Shown in pieces: positions 13,801-26,500 of a stretch of 64,000 nucleotides of DNA (position 1 is its first letter; each line of letters begins with the position of its first letter). The position numbers and the translations under genes are program-made. The notes under the pieces are model-generated. The model worked only from the letters and a program-made list of their open reading frames with translations, was not told the DNA's origin and searched no databases. Source of the stretch: Plasmodium relictum (taxonomy: Eukaryota > Apicomplexa > Aconoidasida > Haemosporida > Plasmodiidae). The stretch is from the NCBI RefSeq assembly GCF_900005765.1, contig NC_041687.1, forward strand, positions 1,302,001 through 1,366,000. Direction: 5' to 3'.

Positions 13801-16047
13801 TCATTTAATTTAATTAAAATAGTTCTTTTTTTTATTAATTTTAATACTTAATAAATCGGTAATCATTAATTTCATAAAAAAAAAAAAGTTACTATTCATA
13901 GAAATTTTGTGAAACAAAATATGCAACAAAAAAAAAAAAAAAAAGATAAAAGAAATTATATCTGTAAAACATATAGTATAAATAAATTTTTTGTTATTAT
14001 TCTCTAAATAGAAATAATAAAAAAAAGAAAGATTTATATATCACTTCAGTAGTAAAGAGAGTTAATAAAAATTATCATTTATGCTCTACTAGCTTTTTTT
14101 TTTTTTTTTTTTTTTTCTCCTTTTTTTTTTCTCCTTTTTTTTTTCTTTAATTTTATTTTCTTTAAAATATTTTTGGAAGCAACGGTATTTAAAAGACTAT
14201 TCAGTATTTTGTGGAGAATATTTTTATATCGGAAAATAAATAAAAATAAGTTTATAACCCATATATGTTATAATAAAGTTGTTATTTATAAATTTAAGCT
14301 AATAATTTATATATGCATTTAAAAAATGTTGATTCTTTTTTTTTTTTTTTTTAAGATAGCGTGCGCTAAATTTACCTATCGCTACTTCTTATATGCATTA
14401 ATTTATTTTTCTATGTTGCTTAAATTTTCTATTTAATTAAAAAAGAATCATGATATTTTTATTTAACATGTTTTAAATTTTTTCTTTATTTATTTTAGTG
14501 TATTTTTTTTTTTATTTCTTTTTAATTTTTTATGTATCACCAGTTAAAAATTTCTTTAAGGTCATAAAGAAAATAGAAGGGACAAACTAATTTTTGAAAA
14601 TTTATATATTTTTTATAATTTTTACATATATCTGTTTCATTTTTAATTTTATTAAACATCAATTTTTTTGTTCTTTTGATTACTGAACAAAAAATATACA
14701 TAAAAAAGGATTTAGTTATGAGCTTTTAAGTTGCTTTTATTACAGCTTATTTAACTAAAAAAAAAAAACTCTCAAAAATATTTATGTATTTATACATATA
14801 TATATGAATTTTTTTTTTTTTTTTTTCATTTATGTTACTTCTATGAACCCTTATATTTCTTAGATGTTTTAATTTTGTATACTTTTTTTTTTATGATATT
14901 CTCTTAGTTTTTTTGAAAAATTCTGCACAATATATGTGATGCTTACGTATATTTTTTTATGGTGAATATAAATAAATTTTTTTTTAATTTTTTTCCTTTT
15001 TGTTTAGTATATATTAAAACAATAAATTTTTTACAATATATCCTTAACTTTTTATGGTGCATATTTATATTTCTTAATTTAATGAATAAAAAAAAAAAAT
15101 TCATATTTTCCATCTACATATTAGTCTACCGAGAATGAATATTTAAGACCATATGCTATGATATGTATTTTATTTATTTATCTATAATTATTAATTAAAT
15201 TTTTATTAACATTTGTTTTTATGTAGTTTGTTTTTATTAATTTAATGATAATATAGTTTAAATTTTTTCATATTTAATATTCAGTTTCTATAATTTTGTT
15301 TTTCATTCAATAATATATAAATGTATGTATATAAATATATATATATTTTTACTTTAGAACAGAATAAAAACACATTTAATGCATGTATATATATATGAAT
15401 ATAATATGTCTCCTAAATAAAATTTAAAGTAAATTTTTTTTTCATTTATTTTAATCTTTAATTTTTTGCAGATTCTCATTTTTTTAAAATAATATATTCA
15501 TATATCTCTATTATCTATTTTCCTTTTTTATATATTATTTTTTTTTATAAAATTACATACATGCGTGCTAATATATATATAGAAAAATAAATAGAAAAGA
15601 TATTATAAAAGAAAGAATAAATATTAAAATACAACGTATACATATTTTGATACATATACACAAGTGCATATAAAAAATTTTTTTTAATTTTTATATCTTT
15701 TCTTCTATGTTTTATAATAAAAATAAAATAAAATAAACATTCCACAAGAATAATACATAATTGTTTTATTTTTATATCTATATTAAACAAATTTCAGAAA
15801 TTTGGAAGAAAAAAATATAACTCATAGAAACTCAAAAAGGAGTAGCTTAAAAAATTAAGGAGGTGTTAATGTGGTTACTGGTACAAAATGTGTTATATGG
15901 AAAATAATAAAAAAATTGCATTTTAAAAAAAATATTTAAAAAAAAAAAATTAATTATTTACTTAAATTGATTAATATTATAGATAATAACTTAAGTTCTA
16001 TAATAAAATAATTATTCTTTTCCCACTTTTTTTTTTTATTGAATAAA
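10824..16047. other. 5.2 kb divergent intergenic region (TAF5-like / RRM gene)
   Basis: The region lies between two divergent start codons, so it should contain the promoters and 5' UTRs of both genes. Base composition is extremely A+T-rich with many poly-A/T tracts. Three short stretches have clearly more G+C: 11768-11830 (with a ccctataagggg dyad), 14353-14385 (with tagcgtgcgcta) and 15820-15920 just upstream of the RRM gene. A 62-codon ATG frame at 13012-13200 encodes mostly Phe/Ile/Tyr/Leu/Asn and is not convincing. No gene can be supported. Confidence 0.7.
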
Positions 16048-19000
16048 ATGAATAGTAAGTTTTATGAAATGCACAACTCATATGATCATATGCATGATGA
16101 TTATTTAAATTATCCTAATTTTAAAAAATATATTGATGAAAATAATAATAATAATAATTTTGAAGAATCTAGAAAATATATACATAGAGAAATAACAAAA
16201 ACTCTGAATTCAAATTCTATAAAAATCCATAGAGTTTCAAATGAAGGATTTACACAAAATAATAAATCCTCTAAAAATATGGATAAGCAAACTAAAAAGA
16301 AATTTATGCACAATAATGTTGATGATACTGATATAAAACGCAATAAAAATATTAACAATTATACTAACTTAAAAAGTAATAACAATTCAATATCACCTGT
16401 ACATAAAGGCGGAGGTATTAAGAAAGAATTAGCCAAAAATATTATGAACAACACAAATAAAAGGAATAGTGATATAAACAATGAACGAATAAATAGAATA
16501 AGAGAACCAATGTATGAAAAAAAAAATTTATTAAAATATGAACTATTTTCAGAAGTAAATAAAAACATCTTTCTTGAAAAAAGCGATAAGAAAAATAAAA
16601 GTATCGAAAATTTCATTTTTACTAATGAGGAAAAGTTAAATAATACTAGGAATATTAATCAACAATATGAATTGCAAAAAAATAACAATAATGAGATTAC
16701 TGAAGAATTTAATCCAAATATTCATAACTTTAAGGAAGTGAATAACACAAAAAGGAAGATAAATAATTTTACCCTGACTAAAATAGAGGATAAAAAAAAG
16801 GAAAAGGATAATATATGTTTTTTCAGTAAGAAATCCTTTGAAAATGAGCAAAAAGAAAATTATAATTCCTGTGATAACTTTAAAAATAAAAATATTTCTT
16901 ATAATGTAATTAATAATAATAATATGTGTAATTATGATAGTAATTTTAACATTAAAAGTTTCCAAAAAAAAATCCTTTATGATAGAAATGTAAATTCCCA
17001 AAACAGTAGAATATCAAATGATCCTAGTAAATATAAAAAGTATAACAACTTAAAGGATAATTTTTTTATGAATAATAATCAAAGAGATTTTTCTTCAAAT
17101 TGCAACATATTAAAAAATAAGTCAGAAGTTTTATTGAGAACTGACCTAGATGAAAAAATTTATGCTAATAATATAATGTATGATGATTATTTTACTATTG
17201 AAAATTTAGAAAAATGTGATGAGAAAAAGGAATTTTTTAAAAGAGAAGAATATAATAATATAAAAAATGACAAAATTATAGGATTTAATTATCATAAAAA
17301 TTTTAATAATAGTAAAATATTATTGAATAATAAAAAATTAGTTGACTCTAAGTATAATTTTGATAAGAGAAAAAATGTTAATTTTATTGAAAAAAATAAC
17401 TTAAATAAAAATAATTTTAACAGGGAATACGTAAATGAAAATAATATCAACGAACTCTCTTTGCAAGAAATGAGAAGTGGATTTAGTGATATGAGAAAAG
17501 AATATTTTCAAAATGATTTAGATAAAAATGAAAATAATATGTACAATGAAAAATTAAAAGATAAATTTTCTGAAAATGATACAAGATTATTAAGTAATAA
17601 TATTCATTTTATTCCTCATATATGCGATAATAATATCAGCAACAACCCGAATATACAAATAGAACAAAACGAAAATAAAGCCTTAATGAATTGTTATTTG
17701 TCAGAAAAAAATTTATATAATCAAAATAAAAATGACGCATGTATTTCTGACAACTTTACAATGAATAGTAATGTTGGAGATTTAAGTGATATATTGAATA
17801 ACAATGGATATCTTGATGATTCATTTAAATTTGAATACTTAGAAATGGGAACTAATGATATGGATTTAGAATCTAAAGAAAATAATAGCAATAACTTAAA
17901 TCAAGTAGAAAAAAAAGAGGAATATGTAATAAAATTATTTTTTGGAAATTTAGCACCTATAACTACAGAAAAAGATATGCATAATTTATTTAGTAATTTT
18001 GGGAAATGTGATTCTTTAATAATTTTGAAAGATAGAAGAAGTAAGTCAAGGGGTTCTGGTTTTGTTACTTTTTATAATATGCAAGAAGCTGTAAATGCTA
18101 TTAAATGTCTGAATAATAAAATTATATTATCAGGCGCTCATAAACCTTTAGAAGTTAGATTTCCTGAAAATAAAGAAGAAAAAAAATTAAGGACTAAATT
18201 GTTAAATGCAGCTAAATGGAAAGGGAAAAAAATTGCTCCTAGTGGGTGCTTACCAATAAGTACAGAAGATATATTAAATCAAACTCCATTAAGCATGAAT
18301 ATCCCAAGTAATTTTACTTTTTTAAATCAAAACGACTCTTATTTTTTTTCAGAGAATGATAATGCTTCATATGATAATAAAGATATAATTAATTATGACT
18401 CCTCAAACATAAATAATTTTAATTGCTCAGAAGAGTTCTCTGAATTATATAAAACAACTAGCGAAACAACAGTAGACACATTAAACACAGATTATTTTAA
18501 CAAAATGGATGAGAACAAAATGAATAGATATAATTCTTATAAATATATGCAAGAGAACTTATCTGAAGATATGAATATGCATTTAATGCATAAAAAATAT
18601 GATAGTTTTTTACCAAATTTTTTAATTGATAGTATAGCAGGAAAAGGAAATTCATTTGAAACAATGGGAACAATTAAACATACTTATGTAGATGCAGAAA
18701 ATAAAACTCTTTTAAGTAATTTTACTACTGAAATAAATGGAACAAATAGCCTATCTGAAATGAAATATGAACCAATAAACAATACTAATGATAATAATAT
18801 AAACACAAATTGCAATTCTATTAAAAATTATAAGGATGATCAAAATTCCTACTTTTTTAATTTTTGTAACAACTCAGATAAAGAGAAAAAAGAAAATTTT
18901 AACTCTTTTTACTCATATTTAGACAAGAAAAATAATTTTCATGATACACAGGATGTATGTGAACGCGAATTTTATGACCCAAGTAAAAAAAAAACTATCG

Positions 19001-19578
19001 TAAAAAACGTTTTAGATGAGATAGATAATGATATTAATGATATTATTGTCAAATATGGAACCATTAATAATAATAATGATAATGATAATAATACTTGCGA
19101 TAATTCGAAGGGATATAATAATTTTAATATACACTATTTAGGTTTCAATTTATCCCATTTAATAAAAACAAATGAAGATGATTTATTAAAAAATCAAAAT
19201 TTGAGTAATACAAACTCTTGTAATGATGAATTATATAACAATGACAAAAAAATTAATGATTCTGAAAATGATGATCAAGAAGATGAATTATATAAATTAA
19301 AAACTACTAATTCTCAATCTTCAGTAAATCTTATAGAAGAACATAATAAACATTTAGAGATAAATGACAATTTAAGCGATGAAATGTTAAAAAATCTAAT
19401 TAGCCTCTATACAAAAAATAAATCTTCCATTTTTACATCACATATGTTTAGTTATTTAAATAATGTTTTATGTGAAATAAATAATGCACTGGAAATATTT
19501 AGCAAATTTAATGTTAAAACGTCCATAAAAAATACGAATAAAAATAAGAAACTAAATAATGAAAAACAATTTACGTGA
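16048..19578 (+). CDS. Large protein with a single CELF-like RRM
   Basis: A single-exon frame of 1176 residues from the ATG at 16048. The frame is open a little upstream but has no earlier ATG, and a T-rich leader precedes the start. One RNA-recognition motif lies at about residues 625-705: RNP2 is LFFGNL, RNP1 is GSGFVTFY, followed by QEAVNAIKCLNNKIIL and PLEVRFPENKEEKK, the pattern of CELF/Bruno RRMs. After it comes a basic segment (KLRTKLLNAAKWKGKKIAPSG). The rest is Asn/Lys/Asp-rich with no other domain I recognise, and the C-terminus has a short helical stretch. A single RRM in so large a protein points to an mRNA-binding regulator, for example in splicing or translational control; its targets are unknown. 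CELF proteins usually have three RRMs, so this is CELF-like only in the domain itself. Confidence 0.88.
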   Translation: MNSKFYEMHNSYDHMHDDYLNYPNFKKYIDENNNNNNFEESRKYIHREITKTLNSNSIKIHRVSNEGFTQNNKSSKNMDKQTKKKFMHNNVDDTDIKRNKNINNYTNLKSNNNSISPVHKGGGIKKELAKNIMNNTNKRNSDINNERINRIREPMYEKKNLLKYELFSEVNKNIFLEKSDKKNKSIENFIFTNEEKLNNTRNINQQYELQKNNNNEITEEFNPNIHNFKEVNNTKRKINNFTLTKIEDKKKEKDNICFFSKKSFENEQKENYNSCDNFKNKNISYNVINNNNMCNYDSNFNIKSFQKKILYDRNVNSQNSRISNDPSKYKKYNNLKDNFFMNNNQRDFSSNCNILKNKSEVLLRTDLDEKIYANNIMYDDYFTIENLEKCDEKKEFFKREEYNNIKNDKIIGFNYHKNFNNSKILLNNKKLVDSKYNFDKRKNVNFIEKNNLNKNNFNREYVNENNINELSLQEMRSGFSDMRKEYFQNDLDKNENNMYNEKLKDKFSENDTRLLSNNIHFIPHICDNNISNNPNIQIEQNENKALMNCYLSEKNLYNQNKNDACISDNFTMNSNVGDLSDILNNNGYLDDSFKFEYLEMGTNDMDLESKENNSNNLNQVEKKEEYVIKLFFGNLAPITTEKDMHNLFSNFGKCDSLIILKDRRSKSRGSGFVTFYNMQEAVNAIKCLNNKIILSGAHKPLEVRFPENKEEKKLRTKLLNAAKWKGKKIAPSGCLPISTEDILNQTPLSMNIPSNFTFLNQNDSYFFSENDNASYDNKDIINYDSSNINNFNCSEEFSELYKTTSETTVDTLNTDYFNKMDENKMNRYNSYKYMQENLSEDMNMHLMHKKYDSFLPNFLIDSIAGKGNSFETMGTIKHTYVDAENKTLLSNFTTEINGTNSLSEMKYEPINNTNDNNINTNCNSIKNYKDDQNSYFFNFCNNSDKEKKENFNSFYSYLDKKNNFHDTQDVCEREFYDPSKKKTIVKNVLDEIDNDINDIIVKYGTINNNNDNDNNTCDNSKGYNNFNIHYLGFNLSHLIKTNEDDLLKNQNLSNTNSCNDELYNNDKKINDSENDDQEDELYKLKTTNSQSSVNLIEEHNKHLEINDNLSDEMLKNLISLYTKNKSSIFTSHMFSYLNNVLCEINNALEIFSKFNVKTSIKNTNKNKKLNNEKQFT

Positions 19579-21069
19579 AAAATGATGATTAATTGATCTT
19601 ACGTAATTGAAATTTTCTTTTTTTAAATTATAACATACATATAATAAAAGAAAAAAAAAAAATTAGTAAAAAAAACTTAATGTTCTATTATTAGAACTTT
19701 TTGTAATTTTCTTTTCTTTCATTTTCATGATGAATTGTACTTTATTTTTAATAACCTTTACATTACTACATATAAATAAAAAAAAATAAAATAAAATAAA
19801 AATATATAAAAAAGAACACAGAAATCTATAAAAAGAAAAAATATATATTAAAACAAAATAAAAGATAAGATAAAAAAAAAAAAAAAAATGATGAAATAAT
19901 TTATAAAAAATCAAGGATATTAAAATATATACATGATTTATTCTATTTATTTTCCAGTTTTATATTCAAGAAGAAAAACATTTTTTTTTTTTTTTTTTGC
20001 TAATATATTTAGCAATAAAATGTAATTTTCTTTTATTATACTTTATTTTATAAATATATATATTTATAACATATAAATTTAATATTATATAGACTTCTCT
20101 ATATAAAAAAATAAAAAAATAAAAAAATAGAGAAATAAACAAAAATATCTTTTGAATTTTACTTTTATTAATAAGCTTATTTATTAATGATATAGAAATT
20201 TTATATGGCAATAAAAAAAAAAAACAATTTATTGATAGAGAATAAAAAGAATATTAAATAATGCCAATACATAAATTATTCAGTTATGAATTTTCTTTTA
20301 ATATATTTATAAAATTGATAATATTTTATATAAAATTTCAATGAAAAAAATATTGATACATAGAAGGTGTTGTATTTTTATACACAAAAATATACAATTA
20401 TTTAAATGAATAAATAAGTTATGATTTACTGTTACTATAAGAAGTTTTCATATAAAAAAGAATATTAGGGAATTCATAAAATAATAATGAAATATTTTAA
20501 TTCTTTTATAAACACAGGAAAATATATAATCTTTATTTTTTTTATACACTTGTCTTAGCTACATAATACATATTTATATATGTGTATTCAAATTTATCTA
20601 TATTCATAAATATTAATACATAATGATTTACTAATTATTCTTTTATTTTAAAAGTTATAATTCCATTTTTTTTAGCTAATTTTTTCATAATACAATTTTT
20701 TTACAGGTATTTATTCAATAAATGAAATGAATTTATAATATTAATATTTTTATAAGCAAATATTTAATTAAAATATTTTCTTATTTATATATATAACTAA
20801 AAATTTTCATTTTAATAAATGTAAATTCGTTTCTTATTTTTTTTTCATAATTATACAATTTATTGTATTTTAGATTAAAAAACCTAAATATTTAGAAAAT
20901 ATATTGTAAAAAATATCATAATTATGAGCTATAAATATTTAAAATAAAATAATAAAGTAGAATACAATAAAAAAAAGAAAAAAAAAAAGTAAATATTGTA
21001 AAATTAAAAAAAAAAAATAAAACAAACAAATCTATAATTTCGAATATACATTATGTTTTTTTTTTTTTT
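19579..21069. other. Tail-to-tail intergenic region
   Basis: 1.5 kb between the 3' ends of the RRM gene (+) and the VPS9-domain gene (-), expected to hold two 3' UTRs. It contains poly-A/T tracts and Phe/Ile/Tyr-rich open frames of about 80 codons on the minus strand that look like composition artefacts. No RNA gene or terminator motif is recognisable. Confidence 0.7.
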
Positions 21070-22342
21070 TTATAAATCATTCATATCGCATAGATAAATT
21101 ACTGATGAATGAAATATTGTAAAAATGAAAGACAATTTATCAATTTTTTCAGAGGTGCTTAAATTATCTATATACATATGTAAATGAATAGAATGACTTA
21201 TTATATTTTGTATTTGACTATAAGCAATTGAAGCTGCAAGAATAGAAATTAAATTATCACTATTTATATCATAAATTTCCAAATAGTTTTTTTTTTTCAA
21301 ATTGATATTTTTCTTGGAAATTATTTCACATATTATATTACTTATGTTGTCTAAAATATAAATCTTATCAATGGGGTTAATGCATTTTTCGATCTGTAAA
21401 AATATAAATTTAAAAGTTAAAATTTATATATAAAGGCTATATTTAATATAGTTTGAATATTATTAATAATGAAATAATTTTAAAAATAAAATTGGTCAAA
21501 TCATTCTCTTTCATTTTTTTATCTTTTTTTTAAACCTGTTTAAGATGAAAAGATATAGTTTCCACATGAAATAAACTAAAATTCTCAAGATTTGATTTTT
21601 TTAAAAAGGCAATTATATTGTTCCTAAGAGTATTCATTTTTTTTTGAATGCTATATTCTATTTTCTCATAATTTTTAATTAGATGTTTCCATATAATTTT
21701 ATACAAATATGAATATACATATTTAATTAAGGGAATTTTTATATCAGTGCTGAAAAATTTTTCATTTTCGCTGTTTTGCAATTTTAACGTATCATCTACT
21801 ATGCTTAAAATTTTTTTCCCAATAAAATTTTCATATCCTGTAACAATAATATAAGAATATGCAAAATCTAAAATTTGAGAATATAAGAACTCCCTACAAA
21901 TGCTATTTTTATTGAAAAAAAAGGTTACATCATTTTTATAATCTGAAGTGCTTATATCATTTTCATTATTATTAATATAATTTATAGATAAATTTTTTTC
22001 ATATTCTCCTTCTAATGGCAAACTAATAAAAATTACTTTTAGAAATTTATAATTAGAATTAATTTCTTCTTTTATAATTTCACATTTCCTATTCTCTTCA
22101 AAGCCATACCCTGTATTTACATATTTTGAGTCAATTTCAATACACTGATCAAGCAAATTTATATAAATATTTTTTAAATGGCATTTATAAAATATATGTT
22201 TTTTTATAAAATCGATATCAATGTTTGTATTTAGTAAGGTTTTTGCTTCAGGTAATAAAATTATATGTAAATTATTCGGTAACTTATTATAAATATCCTT
22301 GTATTTGTTAAATAATATACTTATAACTGGATGATTGTTCAT
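21070..22342 (-). CDS. VPS9-domain protein with VARP (ANKRD27)-type N-terminus
   Basis: Two exons, 22342-21536 and 21393-21070, join at a phase-0 GT-AG intron to give 376 residues. The C-terminal part (about 270-376) fits a VPS9 Rab5/Rab21 guanine-nucleotide-exchange domain: INPIDKIYILDNISNIICEI, then NSDNLISILAASIAYSQI (where VPS9 proteins have an acidic-DLLSVL-type helix), then HSIHLHMYIDNLS and a final helix around IFHSSVIYLCDM. The N-terminal part resembles the start of human VARP in order and spacing: HPVISILFNKYKDIYNKLPN, IILLPEAKTL, NTGYGFEEN and VIFISLPLEGEYE. No ankyrin repeats follow, unlike VARP. The expected role is activating endosomal Rab GTPases; the Rab partner cannot be read from sequence. 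The VPS9 match is divergent and was made by eye, so a profile search could still change it. Gene structure is secure. Confidence 0.78.
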
Positions 22343-23543
22343 ATTCTTTTCTTTTCTCTTTTAATTTTAATTTTATTTATTATGATTTATATTTAAAATA
22401 ATTTCTCAATTCCCTTTTTTTAATAAAAATTTTGATTATATAAAATAATAATGTTTCATTATTACTACATTTATCTTATTCATATATATATATATATATT
22501 TACTTAATTTTTAACTCAAATGATTGCTTATTTAAAAGTAATACTTTTAATTTTAAAGTATAATTTAAACTTAATTTTAAATTGTTCTCATCAATTTATT
22601 TTATTTTGTTTTATTTTTCGTTTTTTTTTTAATGAATTTATGCATATCTAGATGTACAATTTTTTAATACGGTGATATAAAATTTTTATGCTAATATTTT
22701 TTTAATAAAAATTCAGAATTCAATGAAAAATGAAATTTGTGTATTATTTCTTATTCTTTAAAATATTTTACATTTTGTCTGAATATAAGTTTGTTTTTAA
22801 GTACCTTTATATTATTCAAAATAAAAATATGAAAAAAAAAAATAATAATAATAATAAATATATAAATATTTTTTTACAAAATAAATTTTCTTACATTACT
22901 AAAAAATACTTCATATATTTTAAAAGATTATTTTTTCCACTATATTTAAAATTTTCATTTAGAATTTACTAATACATTTTAACTTTTTTATTGTATAGTT
23001 TCCTTTATTTTTTTTTTTTTTTTTTTGAAATAAAATATACTGATAAAAAATATAAGATTCAAAATAAATATTGAAAACTTTTGAAAAAAATATATATTAT
23101 CTCAAAGAACAGAAAATAAAAATAATACTGAACACTTTTTTTTTCTTTTTTTTCATATATAACGAAATTATAACAAAAAAACTTTAAAATCTATATAAAA
23201 GAAGTATGTTAAATTAATTAAATAAATATTTAAAATTAAAAAAAAAAATAAAAGAAAAAGAAAAAAAAATTAGTTATGATAAATTAATTATAAAACTAGA
23301 AAAATTTTTATAAAACATAAAAAAAAATTTTTGCTTAAACACTGTCAATAAATATATACAATGAAGAAATGCATAAATATTAAAATCTAGACAAAATAAA
23401 TATAAAACTTTATAATATTCTTGTAAGAGTTAAAAAATTTAATTATATAATACATATAAATACAATAATTATTTATTTAATTATAATTATATTTCTTCTT
23501 ATTCCTTTTATCTAATTTTCTCCTTTTTCCTTTTTTTTTTTTT
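22343..23543. other. Intergenic: upstream of VPS9-domain gene
   Basis: 1.2 kb between the ApiAP2 stop codon and the VPS9-gene ATG, both on the minus strand. It should hold the ApiAP2 3' UTR and the VPS9-gene promoter. An 80-codon plus-strand frame at 22730-22972 is Phe/Tyr/Lys/Asn-rich and unsupported. There are no recognisable RNA genes. Confidence 0.7.
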
Positions 23544-26500
23544 TTAATATAAAGTATTATAAGCTTGTAAATCAAGTGAATGTATAATAAGTCTTTGAAT
23601 TTCTAAGGATTGTGCTGATGGCAAAATATTGTTTAATATTTCTGTACTGAATAATTTAAGATAAGGAATAAGTGAAGAAATACTTATTGAATTTTGAGTA
23701 TATTCTATATGATATTTCAATGATTGTTCTTTTCTTTTTCTTTCACTATTTAATAAATCTTCCAGCTTTACATTATCAGACATGTTTAAATTTTTATGTA
23801 ATTGAAATACTTTTGGTATGGAATTCATAAGTATATCGTTTAAACATATCATTATAGCAGTTTTTAGTAAATCGTAATATTTATCATCGACGTTTAAAAT
23901 TGGAAACATGCTTTCTTCAACATTCTAAAAAAAAAAAATAAAAAAAAAAAAAAAAAATAAATAAATAAATAAATAAATAAATATATATATATATATAATA
24001 TTTTAGTATTATTAAAACTGTTCAATGTAAATATATTTTAATTCATATAATTTCATGTACATAATAATTATTTGTATTACTTGTTTGTTTTCATTAGTGC
24101 AATCATTTTTATTATTATTATTGTTATTGTTATTATTATTATCATTTGGATTATCATAAATATCCTCTGTACAATCATTGTTTATATCCGTTTTGTTTTT
24201 ATGCTGATAATTATAAAGTGAACCATGGCGAGAATTTTCCGAACTTGAATTATAAAAATGTGTTAAATTATTTGAATTTATTTGTGAATTTTCTGAGTTA
24301 TAATTATTCATTTTTGTTTGCCTTCTAATTTGATGTATTGCTTCAATGCTTAACTTATAAGCTTCCTTTACTCCTCTTCTAATAACTGAATATGCTTTTC
24401 TATAACCATTAATTTTTATTCTAAAACACTTATTTGCTTCATCATATATTAATCCATCAACAAATTTACACTTATTTACTTCTTTATTTATTCTAATATC
24501 TCTTTCCTCTATTGTCTCATCTATCAAAGTATTATAATTATATGATTTATTTTCTGATTCGTAATTGTACGTTTTATATAAATCTTCTTTGTTGTTTTCA
24601 CAATAATCTTCAGATGGGCTTATATTATTTGAATATGTAAAATTCATATTTTCTTCAAAATTTTGTTGGTTTAATTTATTCATTAAACTTATATCATTTA
24701 AACTTTTATTATTATTATTATCAAAATCAGAGGTATTCAAATTCCTCGAATATAATTCATTGCAATTTTCCATATAAGTTGTTGTCTTATACAGTTTGTC
24801 ATTTTCTAAAACATTATTTAAATTTATTTTATTATCATCATTCATATTATTTTTAATATATAAGTTGGGACTAATATTTTTGTTTTTGTAGTCTTCAATT
24901 CTGCTTAAATCATTTTTTGTATCTTCATTTTTCGCATAGTAGTCTTGATTACCATGTAAGTTATCAACTTCATATATATGAGTGGGAGAATAATTGGTTG
25001 CTATTCCTGTATTGCTTATTGCACTATTACTTGAAGAAATATTTTTTTTAAATGGATTATTCTTATTATCTTTTATATCACCTTCATTTAAAAAGTGAAT
25101 GAGATTACTATCAATATTATTTTCATATTTTGCTTGAGTATAATTACCTTTAGATCTTTTCTCATTACTTTTATTAGATTTTAAACTAAAACTCATTTTG
25201 CCATCTTCCATATCTCCATAATTGTCATCATAATTCATAGTATTAGCAGTGCTAGCAATATCTTTTTTCATAAAATTATTATTAGTAATAGAGTTATTTT
25301 TTTTATCTAAAATGTAGTCATAAATATTAGAACTCACCTTCCCTTTTATATTAAAACTTCCTCTTTTTTCATTGAATGCATATAGATCTTTTTCAATACC
25401 AATATTACCTGATGATGCGTTTTTCTTCTTAAAATTGTCTTCTAAATTACCATCATTTATAGAACTTCCTTTTTCTTCTTTTAATATATTGTTTTTTAAA
25501 TTATATTTATAATTTCCTGACATACTTCCATTTTTCTGAGGGTAACATTTACCTTTATTTGTTTCTAAGATTCTATTTCTAAATTCAGCAGCCAATTTAT
25601 ATGCTTGATAAACTCCTCTTGTTCTAACACCAAATGATTTTCTAAAACCACATACACTGACAGTCCAGTAATTTCTTCTTTTATCAAAAAACATTCCTTG
25701 AAGTTTTGGTAAACTTGCTGCTTGATTTAATATTTCACTTTTTGGAAGTCTAATGTTTACATTATTATCTAATAAATTTTCCATTTTCCCACTATTTTTA
25801 TTAATAGTTCTATTATCCATATTCACGCATTTTTCATAATTTCTTAAAACTTTACCATTTTCGGTATTTTTGTTATATGCAATATTTGCTGGCATATCAC
25901 TAGATTTCAATAAACTACTATTACTGCTATTATTATTAGAAGTATCCATATTATTATTTGCTTCATCATTATTTCCTCCTAAAAGGCTATTTTCATATTT
26001 TTTTTCTTTCATTATATCTCTTGGAACACTATTAACATCCTCCTCTACATAAAAATTATTAGAATATCCAATGTCATTAATATTTGATTTTCTTTTTTTT
26101 TCTAATTCTGAACAACCTATCTTATAACTGTTTTCTTCACTCGTATATTCATTATGTGCAACCTGACTGTTTCCATCAATAACCCTACTATTTTTTGATA
26201 TACAATTTTCATCAAGTTCAAAGTATTTTTTATTTTCTTCTTGAGCTATTTGTGTATCGTTTTCCTTTGAAATTTTTCCGTTTTCTTCAAATTTAATACT
26301 ATTCAAATTATTATAAAACTCATTGTGATGAAGAGAATTACTTTCATTTGCATAACTTTCTTCTATTTTCGGTAAAGAATATTTACCATTTATTCCTGAA
26401 TTAATTTTTTTCTCGTTGCAATTCAGTAAAGATATATCTTCACTAGATAAATGGAAACTACTAAACTTATTTTGTTCTAAATTACTTAAATTATAACTTC

